In this document: in pieces, positions 34,331 through 45,885 of the stretch
Position numbering within the stretch: the stretch's first letter is position 1
Layout: every line of letters starts with the position of its first letter
Origin: Vibrio sp. SS-MA-C1-2
GTDB taxonomy: Bacteria; Pseudomonadota; Gammaproteobacteria; Enterobacterales; Vibrionaceae
Length of the DNA stretch: 64,000 nt
Direction: 5' to 3'
NCBI RefSeq assembly: GCF_021513135.1
Contig: NZ_CP090981.1
Span: forward strand, 558,001-622,000
The notes under the pieces: model-generated
The model's input: the letters and a program-made list of their open reading frames with translations, nothing else
Databases searched by the model: none
Told to the model about the DNA's origin: nothing
Program-made: the position numbers and the translations under genes

Positions 34331-34837
34331 ATGAATAAACCTTTTGTTGCAATCTTAATGGGATCTGATTCCGACCTTCCTGTCATGATGTCTACTATTG
34401 ATACGCTAAAAAAGTTTGATATTAGCGTTGAGGTTAAAGTGACATCTGCTCACCGTACTCCTGCTGCAACTCATCAATATGTGACAGATGCTGAAGAACG
34501 AGGTTGCCAAGTCTTTATCTGTGCTGCTGGATTGGCTGCTCATTTGGCAGGTGCTGTTGCTGGGATTACAACGAAACCCGTTATTGGTGTTCCTATCGAT
34601 GCCGGCCCATTAGATGGTATCGATGCGCTTCTTTCAACGGTAATGATGCCGGGTGGTGTCCCTGTTGCAACTGTTGCAATTGGTAAGGCTGGCGCTAAAA
34701 ATGCAGGATATCTAGCTGCTCAAATGCTATCTATTGCCGATCCTGAACTAGCTCAGGCTGTGAAAGCAGAACGCCAGAAGAATGCAGAAGAAATTATTGC
34801 GAAAGATGCTGCTTTACAACAGCAGTTATTTCAGTAA
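34331..34837 (+). CDS. purE: PurE, N5-carboxyaminoimidazole ribonucleotide mutase
   Basis: 168-residue class I PurE that converts N5-CAIR to CAIR in purine synthesis. MGSDSDLPVMMSTIDTL (substrate phosphate site) and SAHRTPAATHQYV are conserved, as is GVPIDAGPLDGIDALLSTVM. Controlled by the PurR box upstream. The usual partner purK, which supplies N5-CAIR, does not follow; an ERIC fragment and a hairpin occupy the space instead. Confidence 0.97.
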   Translation: MNKPFVAILMGSDSDLPVMMSTIDTLKKFDISVEVKVTSAHRTPAATHQYVTDAEERGCQVFICAAGLAAHLAGAVAGITTKPVIGVPIDAGPLDGIDALLSTVMMPGGVPVATVAIGKAGAKNAGYLAAQMLSIADPELAQAVKAERQKNAEEIIAKDAALQQQLFQ

Positions 34838-34841
34838 ATTA

Positions 34842-34870
34842 ATATACCCGTCTTACTTGAAGTTCAGCCA
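34842..34870 (+). repeat. ERIC-like repeat fragment (left end only)
   Basis: TATACCCGTCTTACTTGAAG followed by TTCAGCC matches the left terminus of the other copies and then diverges. It starts 5 bases after the purE stop, where purK would be expected. Confidence 0.6.
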
Positions 34871-34984
34871 TGTTGACCGTAATCTCAAGTAATGTGTGTG
34901 TATCGTGGTTTTCATCTCTGCTATTCGTCTTCTTTTATGAGAGACCTTTAGTCTTGAGTTTAAATAGATAACCACTTGTTTCAT

Positions 34985-35010
34985 AAAAGACGCCAATGTG
35001 CGTCTTTTTA
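34985..35010 (+). terminator. Rho-independent terminator between purE and tsaC
   Basis: AAAAGACGC (34985-34993) pairs perfectly with GCGTCTTTT (35000-35008) around a 6-base loop, with more T after. It should end the purE transcript 25 bases before tsaC. Confidence 0.85.
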
Positions 35011-35032
35011 TTTATCTGTAGAGAACATCATC

Positions 35033-35590
35033 ATGAGTAATATTAAACAATCAGTCGCAGCACTATCAGAGGGTGGCGTTATCGCTTACCCCACTGAAGG
35101 CGTTTTTGGCCTAGGATGTGATCCAGATAATCAAGATGCGATTGAAAAGTTGTTGGCCATTAAGCAGCGACCAATTGAAAAAGGGCTGATTTTAATTGCT
35201 GCTAACTATCAACAACTCCTCTCTTATATAGATGAGAGCCAGTTGAGTGTGGATCAGTTATCTCAAATTAAACGTAGTTGGCCGGGAGCCGTGACTTGGA
35301 TTATGCCTTGCCAACCTCATTTGTCTAACCATTTAACGGGTGCGTTTAATAGCTTAGCGGTGCGAGTCTCCGATCACCCTATTGTTCAAGAGTTGTGTTT
35401 AGCTTTAGATAAACCCATTACTTCAACCAGTGCAAATTTAACGGGGGAGCCTTCTTGTATGACAACGGAAGAGGTGGCAGAGCAGTTAGGTGATAAGTTA
35501 GATGCTATTGTGATGGGGAAAACCAGTGGCCGTCGCAAACCAAGTCAAATTATCGATGCAATGACAGGGAAAGTGTTGAGAGAAGGTTAG
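35033..35590 (+). CDS. tsaC: TsaC (YrdC/RimN), threonylcarbamoyl-AMP synthase
   Basis: 185 residues. Makes the TC-AMP intermediate for t6A37 modification of ANN-decoding tRNAs. Family motifs: GGVIAYPTEGVFGLGCDP, AIKQRPIEKGLIL, SWPGAVTWIMP, LAVRVSDHP and STSANLTGEPS. I chose ATG 35033 (MSNIKQSVAAL); a longer frame opens at a TTG at 34976 but would run through the terminator hairpin. Followed by aroE after 40 bases, as in E. coli. Confidence 0.95.
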   Translation: MSNIKQSVAALSEGGVIAYPTEGVFGLGCDPDNQDAIEKLLAIKQRPIEKGLILIAANYQQLLSYIDESQLSVDQLSQIKRSWPGAVTWIMPCQPHLSNHLTGAFNSLAVRVSDHPIVQELCLALDKPITSTSANLTGEPSCMTTEEVAEQLGDKLDAIVMGKTSGRRKPSQIIDAMTGKVLREG

Positions 35591-35630
35591 TCTCAAAACT
35601 CAATAAGTATTTTAAATAGGAATTAATAAT

Positions 35631-36455
35631 ATGGATCGATATGTTGTTGTTGGCAATCCCATAGGACATAGTAAGTCGCCTTTTATACATACATTGTTTG
35701 CCCGTCAAACGATGCAGAAAATGGAATACACATTACTTGAAGTCCCTATCGGTCAATTCAATCATAATATAGACGCATTCTTTAATAGTGGTGGGCGCGG
35801 TTGTAATGTAACCGTACCTTTTAAAGAGGACGCGTTTCAGTATGCCACTCAGTTGACAGAACGAGCTCGCTTATCTGGAGCGGTTAATACATTAAAGAAA
35901 CTTGATGATGGCGGTGTTTTAGGTGATAACACCGATGGTGAAGGTGTTGTTCAAGATCTGCTTAATCATCAAATATCCCTTAAAGACGCTAAGATTTTAA
36001 TGCTTGGAGCTGGTGGTGCAGCTAGAGGAGCTCTTTACTCAATACTGCAACAACAACCTAGCCACGTAGTGGTTGCTAACCGCACTTTTTCTAAAGCAGA
36101 AACGTTAGCAGATCTATTCTCTCAAACCGGTCATATCGAAGCTAAATCATTTGAAGCTCTTGCTGGTGAGAGTTTTGACTTAATTATTAACTCAACAGCA
36201 TCGAGTTTAAATAAACAATTACTTCCTTTACCTGAATCTATTATTAGTGACCATTGTGCAGTTTATGACATGATGTACTGTCCTGGGTTAACTATCTTTA
36301 ATCAATGGGCGTTAGATTTGGGAGCAAAAAAATCGTTAAATGGTTTAGGTATGCTAGTTGGACAAGCTGCTGAAAGTTTTATGTTGTGGCGTGGTATTCG
36401 ACCAGGTACAAAACAAGTCTTACGTGAATTAAGAAAAAACTTAGAGGGCGTATAA
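35631..36455 (+). CDS. aroE: AroE, shikimate dehydrogenase
   Basis: 274-residue NADP-dependent enzyme of the chorismate pathway. [20 protein letters not shown] (shikimate site), the catalytic lysine in [11 protein letters not shown] (about residue 65), [13 protein letters not shown] with the catalytic aspartate, and the nucleotide loop [13 protein letters not shown] with NRTFSKAE (NADP-type) are all seen. Its stop overlaps the start of the next small gene (TAATG), so they are coupled. Confidence 0.97.
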   Translation: MDRYVVVGNPIGHSKSPFIHTLFARQTMQKMEYTLLEVPIGQFNHNIDAFFNSGGRGCNVTVPFKEDAFQYATQLTERARLSGAVNTLKKLDDGGVLGDNTDGEGVVQDLLNHQISLKDAKILMLGAGGAARGALYSILQQQPSHVVVANRTFSKAETLADLFSQTGHIEAKSFEALAGESFDLIINSTASSLNKQLLPLPESIISDHCAVYDMMYCPGLTIFNQWALDLGAKKSLNGLGMLVGQAAESFMLWRGIRPGTKQVLRELRKNLEGV

Positions 36456-36724
36456 TGAACCAATCGATTCTTTTTTCTGATGATTATCGTTGTCTGCCAA
36501 ATTTAAAGGCGATTAACGTGACCGCTCACCAAGGTGGATATCAAATCGACTGCTTTGTCTCTTTTGCTTGGCTTTTTTCGACATCCTCGGGTATTGATCA
36601 TTCGGAGAGTGATGAGTCTCAAATATTAATATGCTTTAAAGCGTTGTGGTTTGACATTGAAGAAGAGCTTGAAAATCTCATTGAGGATGAATCATTTAAT
36701 AGTAAAGGTGAGATTTGGTTATAG
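36455..36724 (+). CDS. DUF1488 (YrdB-like) family protein
   Basis: 89-residue acidic protein of unknown function that follows aroE in enterobacteria and vibrios. The N-terminus [20 protein letters not shown] and the C-terminal FDIEEELENLIEDESFNSKG match the family pattern. It overlaps aroE by one base. Confidence 0.85.
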   Translation: MNQSILFSDDYRCLPNLKAINVTAHQGGYQIDCFVSFAWLFSTSSGIDHSESDESQILICFKALWFDIEEELENLIEDESFNSKGEIWL

Positions 36725-36842
36725 AAAGAGGAACACTAACAAGTAGAGAGATAGGAATCGATGGGAAATAGCGTGTTTATTGATCAAAAACAGGTCATTT
36801 GATTGATAAATGAGCTTTTGAAACTATTTTTACAAAAAAGGG

Positions 36843-36870
36843 TTGCCAAGTTTATTCATCTCTCTATAAT
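36843..36870 (+). promoter_or_regulatory. rrn promoter P1
   Basis: TTGCCA (36843-36848), 16-base spacer, TATAAT (36865-36870), then a GCGC discriminator typical of stringently controlled rRNA promoters. An A/T-rich stretch upstream could act as an UP element. Confidence 0.83.
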
Positions 36871-37113
36871 GCGCATCCACCGACACAGATAACGAGCAAA
36901 TAGAGCAAGTTAAACGATTCGGTAAGGCTTTAAAAAGATAACTTAATTAATGAAAAAAGCGATTGACAGCAAGAGTTAGTTAAGTAAAATAGCCAACCTC
37001 TTAAATGATAAGCCACTAAGCGTTAAAACGCGGTGTTTCATTCTTTGAGGAAAGTCAATAAGACGTTTTAAATTCGATTCAAATAGGAATTGAAAATAAA
37101 TTAAAATTTCTTC

Positions 37114-37141
37114 TTGACTTAAAATTAGGGAGCTGTATTAT
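37114..37141 (+). promoter_or_regulatory. rrn promoter P2
   Basis: TTGACT (37114-37119), 16-base spacer, TATTAT (37136-37141), then ACGCCTCC. Preceded by an A-rich tract. Located about 310 bases upstream of mature 16S. Confidence 0.8.
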
Positions 37142-37455
37142 ACGCCTCCTTGCTTCGCAACTGTTAGCGATAACGACTGCGATGTCAATGCTCTTTAACA
37201 ATTTAACTTATTCAATCTGTGTGGGCACTCGTTATCGAGAATCAACAAAAAGATTACTCAATGAACTGAGTGACCAATACAGTGTAAGACATAATTTATT
37301 ATGGATTATACTGGCACAGTCAATTCACTATCATTCTGTTGGAATGGTAGTAGCTTTAAGATTACAGTCTAACTTTATTTATAAGGTTGGATTTAGTTTT
37401 GAAGTCAGTATTCGTTGAGCCGGTCGCCTTTTTACAAGAGCGGCCAAAAAAACTT

Positions 37456-39001
<1,546 letters not shown>

Positions 39002-39091
39002 ACGATTTGATATTTCGTGATGAGTACCCACACAGATTGAATTAAGTTAAAAAATTAAAGAGAAGATGTGCCCAACACATCAAAACACTTA

Positions 39092-39167
39092 GTCCCGTTC
39101 GTCTAGAGGCCTAGGACACCGCCCTTTCACGGCGGTAACAGGGGTTCGACTCCCCTACGGGACGCCA
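39092..39167 (+). tRNA. tRNA-Glu (UUC)
   Basis: 76 bases in the 16S-23S spacer. Acceptor GTCCCGT pairs with ACGGGAC, anticodon loop CTTTCAC gives TTC, T-loop GGTTCGACTCC, encoded CCA. Confidence 0.97.
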
Positions 39168-39198
39168 CTTTCTTCTGGCTTTTGGCCTGAATAAAGAA

Positions 39199-39274
39199 GG
39201 GTCGTTAGCTCAGTTGGTAGAGCAGTTGACTTTTAATCAATTGGTCGCAGGTTCGAATCCTGCACGACCCACCA
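39199..39274 (+). tRNA. tRNA-Lys (UUU)
   Basis: 76 bases. GGGTCGT pairs with ACGACCC, anticodon loop CTTTTAA gives TTT, T-loop GGTTCGAATCC, encoded CCA. Confidence 0.97.
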
Positions 39275-39305
39275 TTCTATCTCACGATGGAATTAAAACT
39301 ATCGT

Positions 39306-39381
39306 GGGCGATTAGCTCAGTTGGGAGAGCACCTCCCTTACAAGGAGGGGGTCACTGGTTCGAGCCCAGTATCGCCCACCA
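39306..39381 (+). tRNA. tRNA-Val (UAC)
   Basis: 76 bases. GGGCGAT pairs with ATCGCCC, anticodon loop CTTACAA gives TAC, T-loop GGTTCGAGCCC, encoded CCA. Confidence 0.97.
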
Positions 39382-39714
39382 CTTTTTAAGTATTTTTATT
39401 TAGAATATTTAAAAAGTGGTATTTATTATCACGGTCTTGAAAAAGACATGCTCTTTAACAATTTGGAAAGCTGACTAGTAAACTCGTTAGTGATTTTTTA
39501 ATCATTAATAAGTTGAAAAGTAATAATTGTTTATTCGAAAGAATAAACGAGTTCTCAACACAATACACATTCAAGTGTCTTGTATTCAAATTAACATCAT
39601 TGATGTTAATTCTATATTGAGTCCGGCAAACGATAATTAACATTACCCTGTTGATTATCAACAATCAAAAACCTTGGTTGTTTGAACATACATAAAGACC
39701 CTTTCGGGTTGTAT
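39382..39714 (+). promoter_or_regulatory. 23S leader spacer with second boxA
   Basis: 333 bases between tRNA-Val and 23S. TGCTCTTTAACAATTT is repeated exactly at 39449-39464, the boxA antitermination site for the 23S part. CCCTTTCGGGTTGTATGG before 23S is complementary to CCATACAACACCCAAAGGG after it (42607-42625), the 23S processing stem. Confidence 0.8.
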
Positions 39715-42609
<2,895 letters not shown>

Positions 42610-42771
42610 TACAACACCCAAAGGGTTTTGATGGACTCAAAAGAATACGACTCGATGAGTCAAAAGATACTTGAATGAAGTATTGAGAATATTATTACTT
42701 AAACAAAAAAGTTAATTATCAGACTTTCCAAATTTCGTTAAACGCGAATATTCGCGGTTAACAACAAAATT

Positions 42772-42890
42772 TGCTTGGCGACCATAGCATTGTGGACCCA
42801 CCTGACTCCATTCCGAACTCAGAAGTGAAACACAATCGCGCCGATGGTAGTGTGGGGTCTCCCCATGTGAGAGTAGGTCATCGCCAGGCT
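42772..42890 (+). rRNA. rrf: 5S ribosomal RNA
   Basis: About 119 bases, from TGCTTGGCGACCATAGCATT to GTCATCGCCAGGCT; the ends pair, and CCGAACTCAGAAGTGAAAC is the conserved loop region. Ends may be off by one or two bases. Confidence 0.95.
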
Positions 42891-42994
42891 TCAAATTTAT
42901 GCTTTAGATTGAAAAATCTAAACGCACGTCTTCTAACTTTGACACGTTAGTGACGATAAAAGCATTTAGCATTATGCGTAAGCACTTTGCTAAA

Positions 42995-43071
42995 GGAGCG
43001 GTAGTTCAGTTGGTTAGAATACCGGCCTGTCACGCCGGGGGTCGCGGGTTCGAGTCCCGTCCGCTCCGCCA
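42995..43071 (+). tRNA. tRNA-Asp (GUC)
   Basis: 77 bases at the distal end of the rRNA operon. GGAGCGG pairs with CCGCTCC, anticodon loop CTGTCAC gives GTC, T-loop GGTTCGAGTCC, encoded CCA. Confidence 0.97.
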
Positions 43072-43079
43072 CTACACTA

Positions 43080-43108
43080 AGCCCAAGTCTCACGACTTGG
43101 GCTTTTTT
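43080..43108 (+). terminator. Rho-independent terminator of the rRNA operon
   Basis: AGCCCAAGTC (43080-43089) pairs perfectly with GACTTGGGCT (43094-43103) around TCAC, followed by TTTTT. Confidence 0.95.
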
Positions 43109-43233
43109 ACGTCTGTAGAAAATAACATATGAAGTTTATAATATGACTAATTACTTCACTTTATCTCGCCTAAACATTTTCTGATATTCAATGTTATATC
43201 GACAATTAACAAAGTAACTGAAGCTATCGAGTA

Positions 43234-43331
43234 GTACGGTCGTTCAGTTGATTAGCTATTTATTTAAAACACAGCGGCCGTCACTCCGGGGGCGCGGGTT
43301 CTTTTTTAAGGATCGTTAGTTCGCTCCGCAA
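43234..43331 (+). pseudogene. Decayed tRNA-Asp copy
   Basis: Pieces of the tRNA-Asp gene are recognisable in order: GGTCGTTCAGTTGATTAG (D arm), GGCCGTCACTCCGGGGGCGC (anticodon region with GTC), GCGGGTTC (T arm start), and TTCGCTCCGCAACC (3' acceptor). They are separated by insertions and the acceptor stem no longer pairs, so it cannot be functional. A diverged copy of the same terminator follows. Confidence 0.82.
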
Positions 43332-43351
43332 CCTTCATTGATAAACAGCAA

Positions 43352-43381
43352 AGTCCAAGTCTTACGACTTGGGCTTTTTTA
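43352..43381 (+). terminator. Second copy of the rrn-type terminator
   Basis: AGTCCAAGTC (43352-43361) pairs with GACTTGGGCT (43366-43375, one G:T) then T-run and ACGTCTGTAGAAAA, which also follows the first terminator. The shared flank shows both were part of one duplicated block. Confidence 0.85.
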
Positions 43382-43585
43382 CGTCTGTAGAAAAGTGAAG
43401 CTAGATTGATAGCTCAACAATGAGATAGAACTTTTTATGGATAAAGAAGCACTAATAGAGTTGATTCTTGAGTCGTTGTTTAATTGATAAATCATTTATT
43501 TATAATAATTGATTTATTGTAGTAGATATCAAAAATGATTTTATTTTAGTTATTGCCTTTTTTACTCTACGATCTTATTTAGATA

Positions 43586-43711
43586 TATACCCTTCATACT
43601 TGAAGTCGCTAGGTTGTTGGCGTCGCTTATTCGCCCCAATTATAGAGTACACCTATACTCATGGGGCTTCACTCACTTGCCGCCTACTAGCAACTCCAAT
43701 TATTTTATATA
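43586..43711 (+). repeat. ERIC-like intergenic repeat, full length (126 bp)
   Basis: TATACCCTTCATACTTGAAG at the left; central GAGTACACCTATACTCATGG palindrome; CACTTGCCGCCTACTAGCAA and CTCCAATTATTTTATATA at the right. Best-preserved copy in the window. Confidence 0.85.
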
Positions 43712-44082
43712 GGTAAGTTAACCCCTTATCACTCGATTTTTTTATATTGAGATTGCTTTAAGTTGGTTTCTTTTTTTTAAGTATTTTCTTATTTGATTAT
43801 TATTTTTTAGCCAGTTTTTTCTATTGAATTGCACTATATTGATAGTGATCAAATATAAAAGATAACATTGATATTTTAATAAAAACTTATCAAGCTGATT
43901 TAAAAGGTATTTATTATTAGTATTAATAATGGTTGAATTTTGAGCTAGTATTTTTGTTTTTTTTATGAATAATCGTCTACTCTTTTTCGTAATAGCGTTA
44001 CATATTATCTAATCGAACTTATATTTAGATGGTTTTTATAACGATATTTTAAGACATAAATTACAAATAAGGTTTTATAGCT

Positions 44083-44466
44083 ATGGGTCAATTAACCGTT
44101 TTAGGTTTTATTGCAGTGGGTGGTGCATTTGGTGCTTGTTCTCGCTTTCTTATCTCTGAATTCTGTGTGATGTTATTGGGACGTGGTTTCCCATACGGTA
44201 CACTAACAGTGAATATTTTAGGCTCATTTATTATGGGACTTTTGATGTCGGCAATGGAGCAAGGCATTATTGCTTCTTCACCTTGGCGTCAAATTATTGG
44301 ATTAGGCTTCCTTGGCGCTTTAACCACATTCTCAACGTTCTCAATGGATAATGTTGTTCTGATGCAGCAATCAGCATTCTTAAAAATGGGATTAAACATC
44401 ATTCTTAACGTAACTATCTGTGTGTTTGCTGCATGGGCTGGTTTCCAATTACTAACTAAATCATAA
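44083..44466 (+). CDS. crcB: CrcB (Fluc), fluoride channel/exporter
   Basis: 127-residue four-helix membrane protein that acts as a dual-topology dimer. GGAFGACSRFLISE, NILGSFIMGLLMS and GFLGALTTFSTFSMDN carry the family's conserved Gly/Arg, Asn and Phe-box residues. Single gene in both possible operon contexts; followed by a long-stem hairpin. Confidence 0.95.
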   Translation: MGQLTVLGFIAVGGAFGACSRFLISEFCVMLLGRGFPYGTLTVNILGSFIMGLLMSAMEQGIIASSPWRQIIGLGFLGALTTFSTFSMDNVVLMQQSAFLKMGLNIILNVTICVFAAWAGFQLLTKS

Positions 44467-44492
44467 GCCTCCCTCCCTAAGTTATAAACGAT

Positions 44493-44536
44493 AAGATAAC
44501 AGGGTAGTCAATTTATTTGATTATTGCTGTTATCTT
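44493..44536 (+). terminator. Inverted repeat after crcB, possible terminator
   Basis: AAGATAACAG (44493-44502) pairs perfectly with CTGTTATCTT (44527-44536) with a 24-base loop. There is no clear T-run, so function as a terminator is uncertain. Confidence 0.45.
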
Positions 44537-44614
44537 AATTGTGCTAACCTAAATGACTGCTTTCTTTATCGTCAATAGCAACAATTTTATTATTTTTGTC
44601 ATAAGGGATATATA

Positions 44615-45808
44615 ATGAGTGTTTTACGGTTACCTGATAAGTTTATTCCTCTGTTAATGAAGATTGAACCACTGCTTTCTATTGCTGATCAATTTAGTCT
44701 TGGTGAGCAAGTTGAAATAGAGGTAAGTGATGGAGATTCTATCGTTCTCACAGGTAGTCAAATTCAGACCTCTATTATGTTTGATAACCGAGCACTTCCT
44801 AAAAAAGAGCACTTAGTGATACAAGATAGTTGGATTGCACCTTATCCAAAGATTGATACATTAATTGCTAAAGTAGAAGAAAATCCTAATCTGATTATTA
44901 GTAGCTTCCCGCTTTCTAATGAGGATATTGTTGATATCTGGTTTAGTGGTGGACAACTTCGAATGCTAAAAAGCCATCCAACTTGTCGAACTGAAGATCA
45001 TCGAGCAATGCTTTTGACCGCACTGGCACTCTCTTTTTCCCTTGATGATTCACTGGTACTTGCTCGCGCCTTTTCAAATAATATTGCACATAGTAACAGT
45101 GATGAGATAAAAAAAGTTTCATGGCCTGTTAACTTAGAATTGTTTCCTAAATCGTTTTACAATAAATCTGACTCAACTTTAAATCAATTACATCAGATTG
45201 CAGAAGAGACCTGTGCTTTCCCGAGCCTACTTGAGCCTAACATTGGTTTGAATCCGGTCGTAAGCAGTCTAGAAGAGTTGGAAGCTTTTTTTAAGTTGGG
45301 CGTTAAAACGGTTCAATTTAAGCCTGAAAGTGAAAGTGTAGAACAAAAGATTGTCGCCGCGGTTGAGCTCTCTGAAGAGTATCAAGCCTTTCTCTTTATT
45401 TGTGACCATTGGCAATTGGCATTAAAACATAATGCATATGGTGTTCATCTTCATCAGAAAGATCTCGATAGTGTTGATCTTTTACAAGTAAAACAAGCAG
45501 CTGTTAGGTTAGGGATTTCGATTAATGGGTATTTTGGAGTCATAGAAGCATTGCCTCTTCGTCCAAGCTATATCGCATTGAAGCATAGATTCTCAACGGC
45601 AGAAACTGATCCAGAAGGGATAAATCATTTAGCACTTTATCGTCAATTGGTGAAAACAACTCCAACGTTAGCAATTGGTGGGATTAATTTAGAGAATGCA
45701 GATCGAATTTTTCGCACTGGTGTCGTTGGCTTTACGATTGAGCACGCTTTAAAAGAGAGTAAAGATCTTAAGCAGACGGTTGCTGCGTTTAACGCCATTA
45801 TGGCTTGA
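44615..45808 (+). CDS. ThiE-like protein (thiamine-phosphate synthase family) with divergent active site and N-terminal extension
   Basis: 397 residues. The C-terminal 190 or so follow the ThiE TIM-barrel: VKTVQFKPES, FICDHWQLALKHNAYGVHLH, AVRLGISINGYFGV, PSYIALKHRFSTAETD and PTLAIGGINLENADRIF. Several positions normally conserved for catalysis differ: the VQLR(E/D)K strand reads VQFKPE, VHLGQ(E/D)D reads VHLHQKD, and the phosphate-binding TxTK-type loop reads STAETD. The N-terminal 200 residues are not a domain I recognise; vibrio ThiE proteins are also long. It is a lone gene and no thiCFSGH cluster is present. Could be an active but divergent ThiE, or a paralogue with another role. Confidence 0.7.
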   Translation: MSVLRLPDKFIPLLMKIEPLLSIADQFSLGEQVEIEVSDGDSIVLTGSQIQTSIMFDNRALPKKEHLVIQDSWIAPYPKIDTLIAKVEENPNLIISSFPLSNEDIVDIWFSGGQLRMLKSHPTCRTEDHRAMLLTALALSFSLDDSLVLARAFSNNIAHSNSDEIKKVSWPVNLELFPKSFYNKSDSTLNQLHQIAEETCAFPSLLEPNIGLNPVVSSLEELEAFFKLGVKTVQFKPESESVEQKIVAAVELSEEYQAFLFICDHWQLALKHNAYGVHLHQKDLDSVDLLQVKQAAVRLGISINGYFGVIEALPLRPSYIALKHRFSTAETDPEGINHLALYRQLVKTTPTLAIGGINLENADRIFRTGVVGFTIEHALKESKDLKQTVAAFNAIMA

Positions 45809-45830
45809 GTTCGTGTCGAATAATGAATAA

Positions 45831-45867
45831 AAAAAGAGCTGTGATTTAGCCATCACTGCTCTTTTTA
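45831..45867. terminator. Bidirectional terminator between the ThiE-like gene and the aminopeptidase gene
   Basis: AAAAAGAGC and GTGAT pair with ATCAC and GCTCTTTTT with one mismatch; A-run and T-run flank the stem. The genes converge here. Confidence 0.85.
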
Positions 45868-45885
45868 TATTTTTTAAATAGTTAA

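Larger units (their letters stand above)
36725..37455 (+). promoter_or_regulatory. rRNA operon upstream and leader region
   Basis: About 730 bases without a protein gene. It contains two strong promoters (36843-36870 and 37114-37141), a boxA antitermination signal (TGCTCTTTAACAATTT, 37189-37204), and the left arm of the 16S processing stem (about 37203-37231, complementary to about 39020-39050 after 16S). An open frame of 78 codons at 37182-37418 lies across boxA and the stem and is judged spurious. Confidence 0.85.
43072..44082. other. 1-kb intergenic stretch between the rRNA operon and crcB
   Basis: Contains the two terminators, the decayed tRNA-Asp and a full-length ERIC-like element. The rest (about 43390-43585 and 43712-44082) is very AT-rich, and I see no protein or RNA gene in it. 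A fluoride riboswitch was looked for before crcB and not seen. Confidence 0.7.

Noticed and set aside
37182-37418. 78-codon open frame upstream of 16S
   Set aside because: It overlaps boxA and the 16S processing stem, lies within the transcribed rRNA leader, and has no recognisable protein sequence.
43712-44082. Fluoride riboswitch upstream of crcB
   Set aside because: I looked for the conserved pseudoknot segments (GGCGATGG-type start and CTGATG-type end) and found none in this AT-rich stretch.
44467-44614. TPP riboswitch upstream of the ThiE-like gene
   Set aside because: No CTGAGA or ACCTGA-type core is present; only a long-loop inverted repeat is seen.
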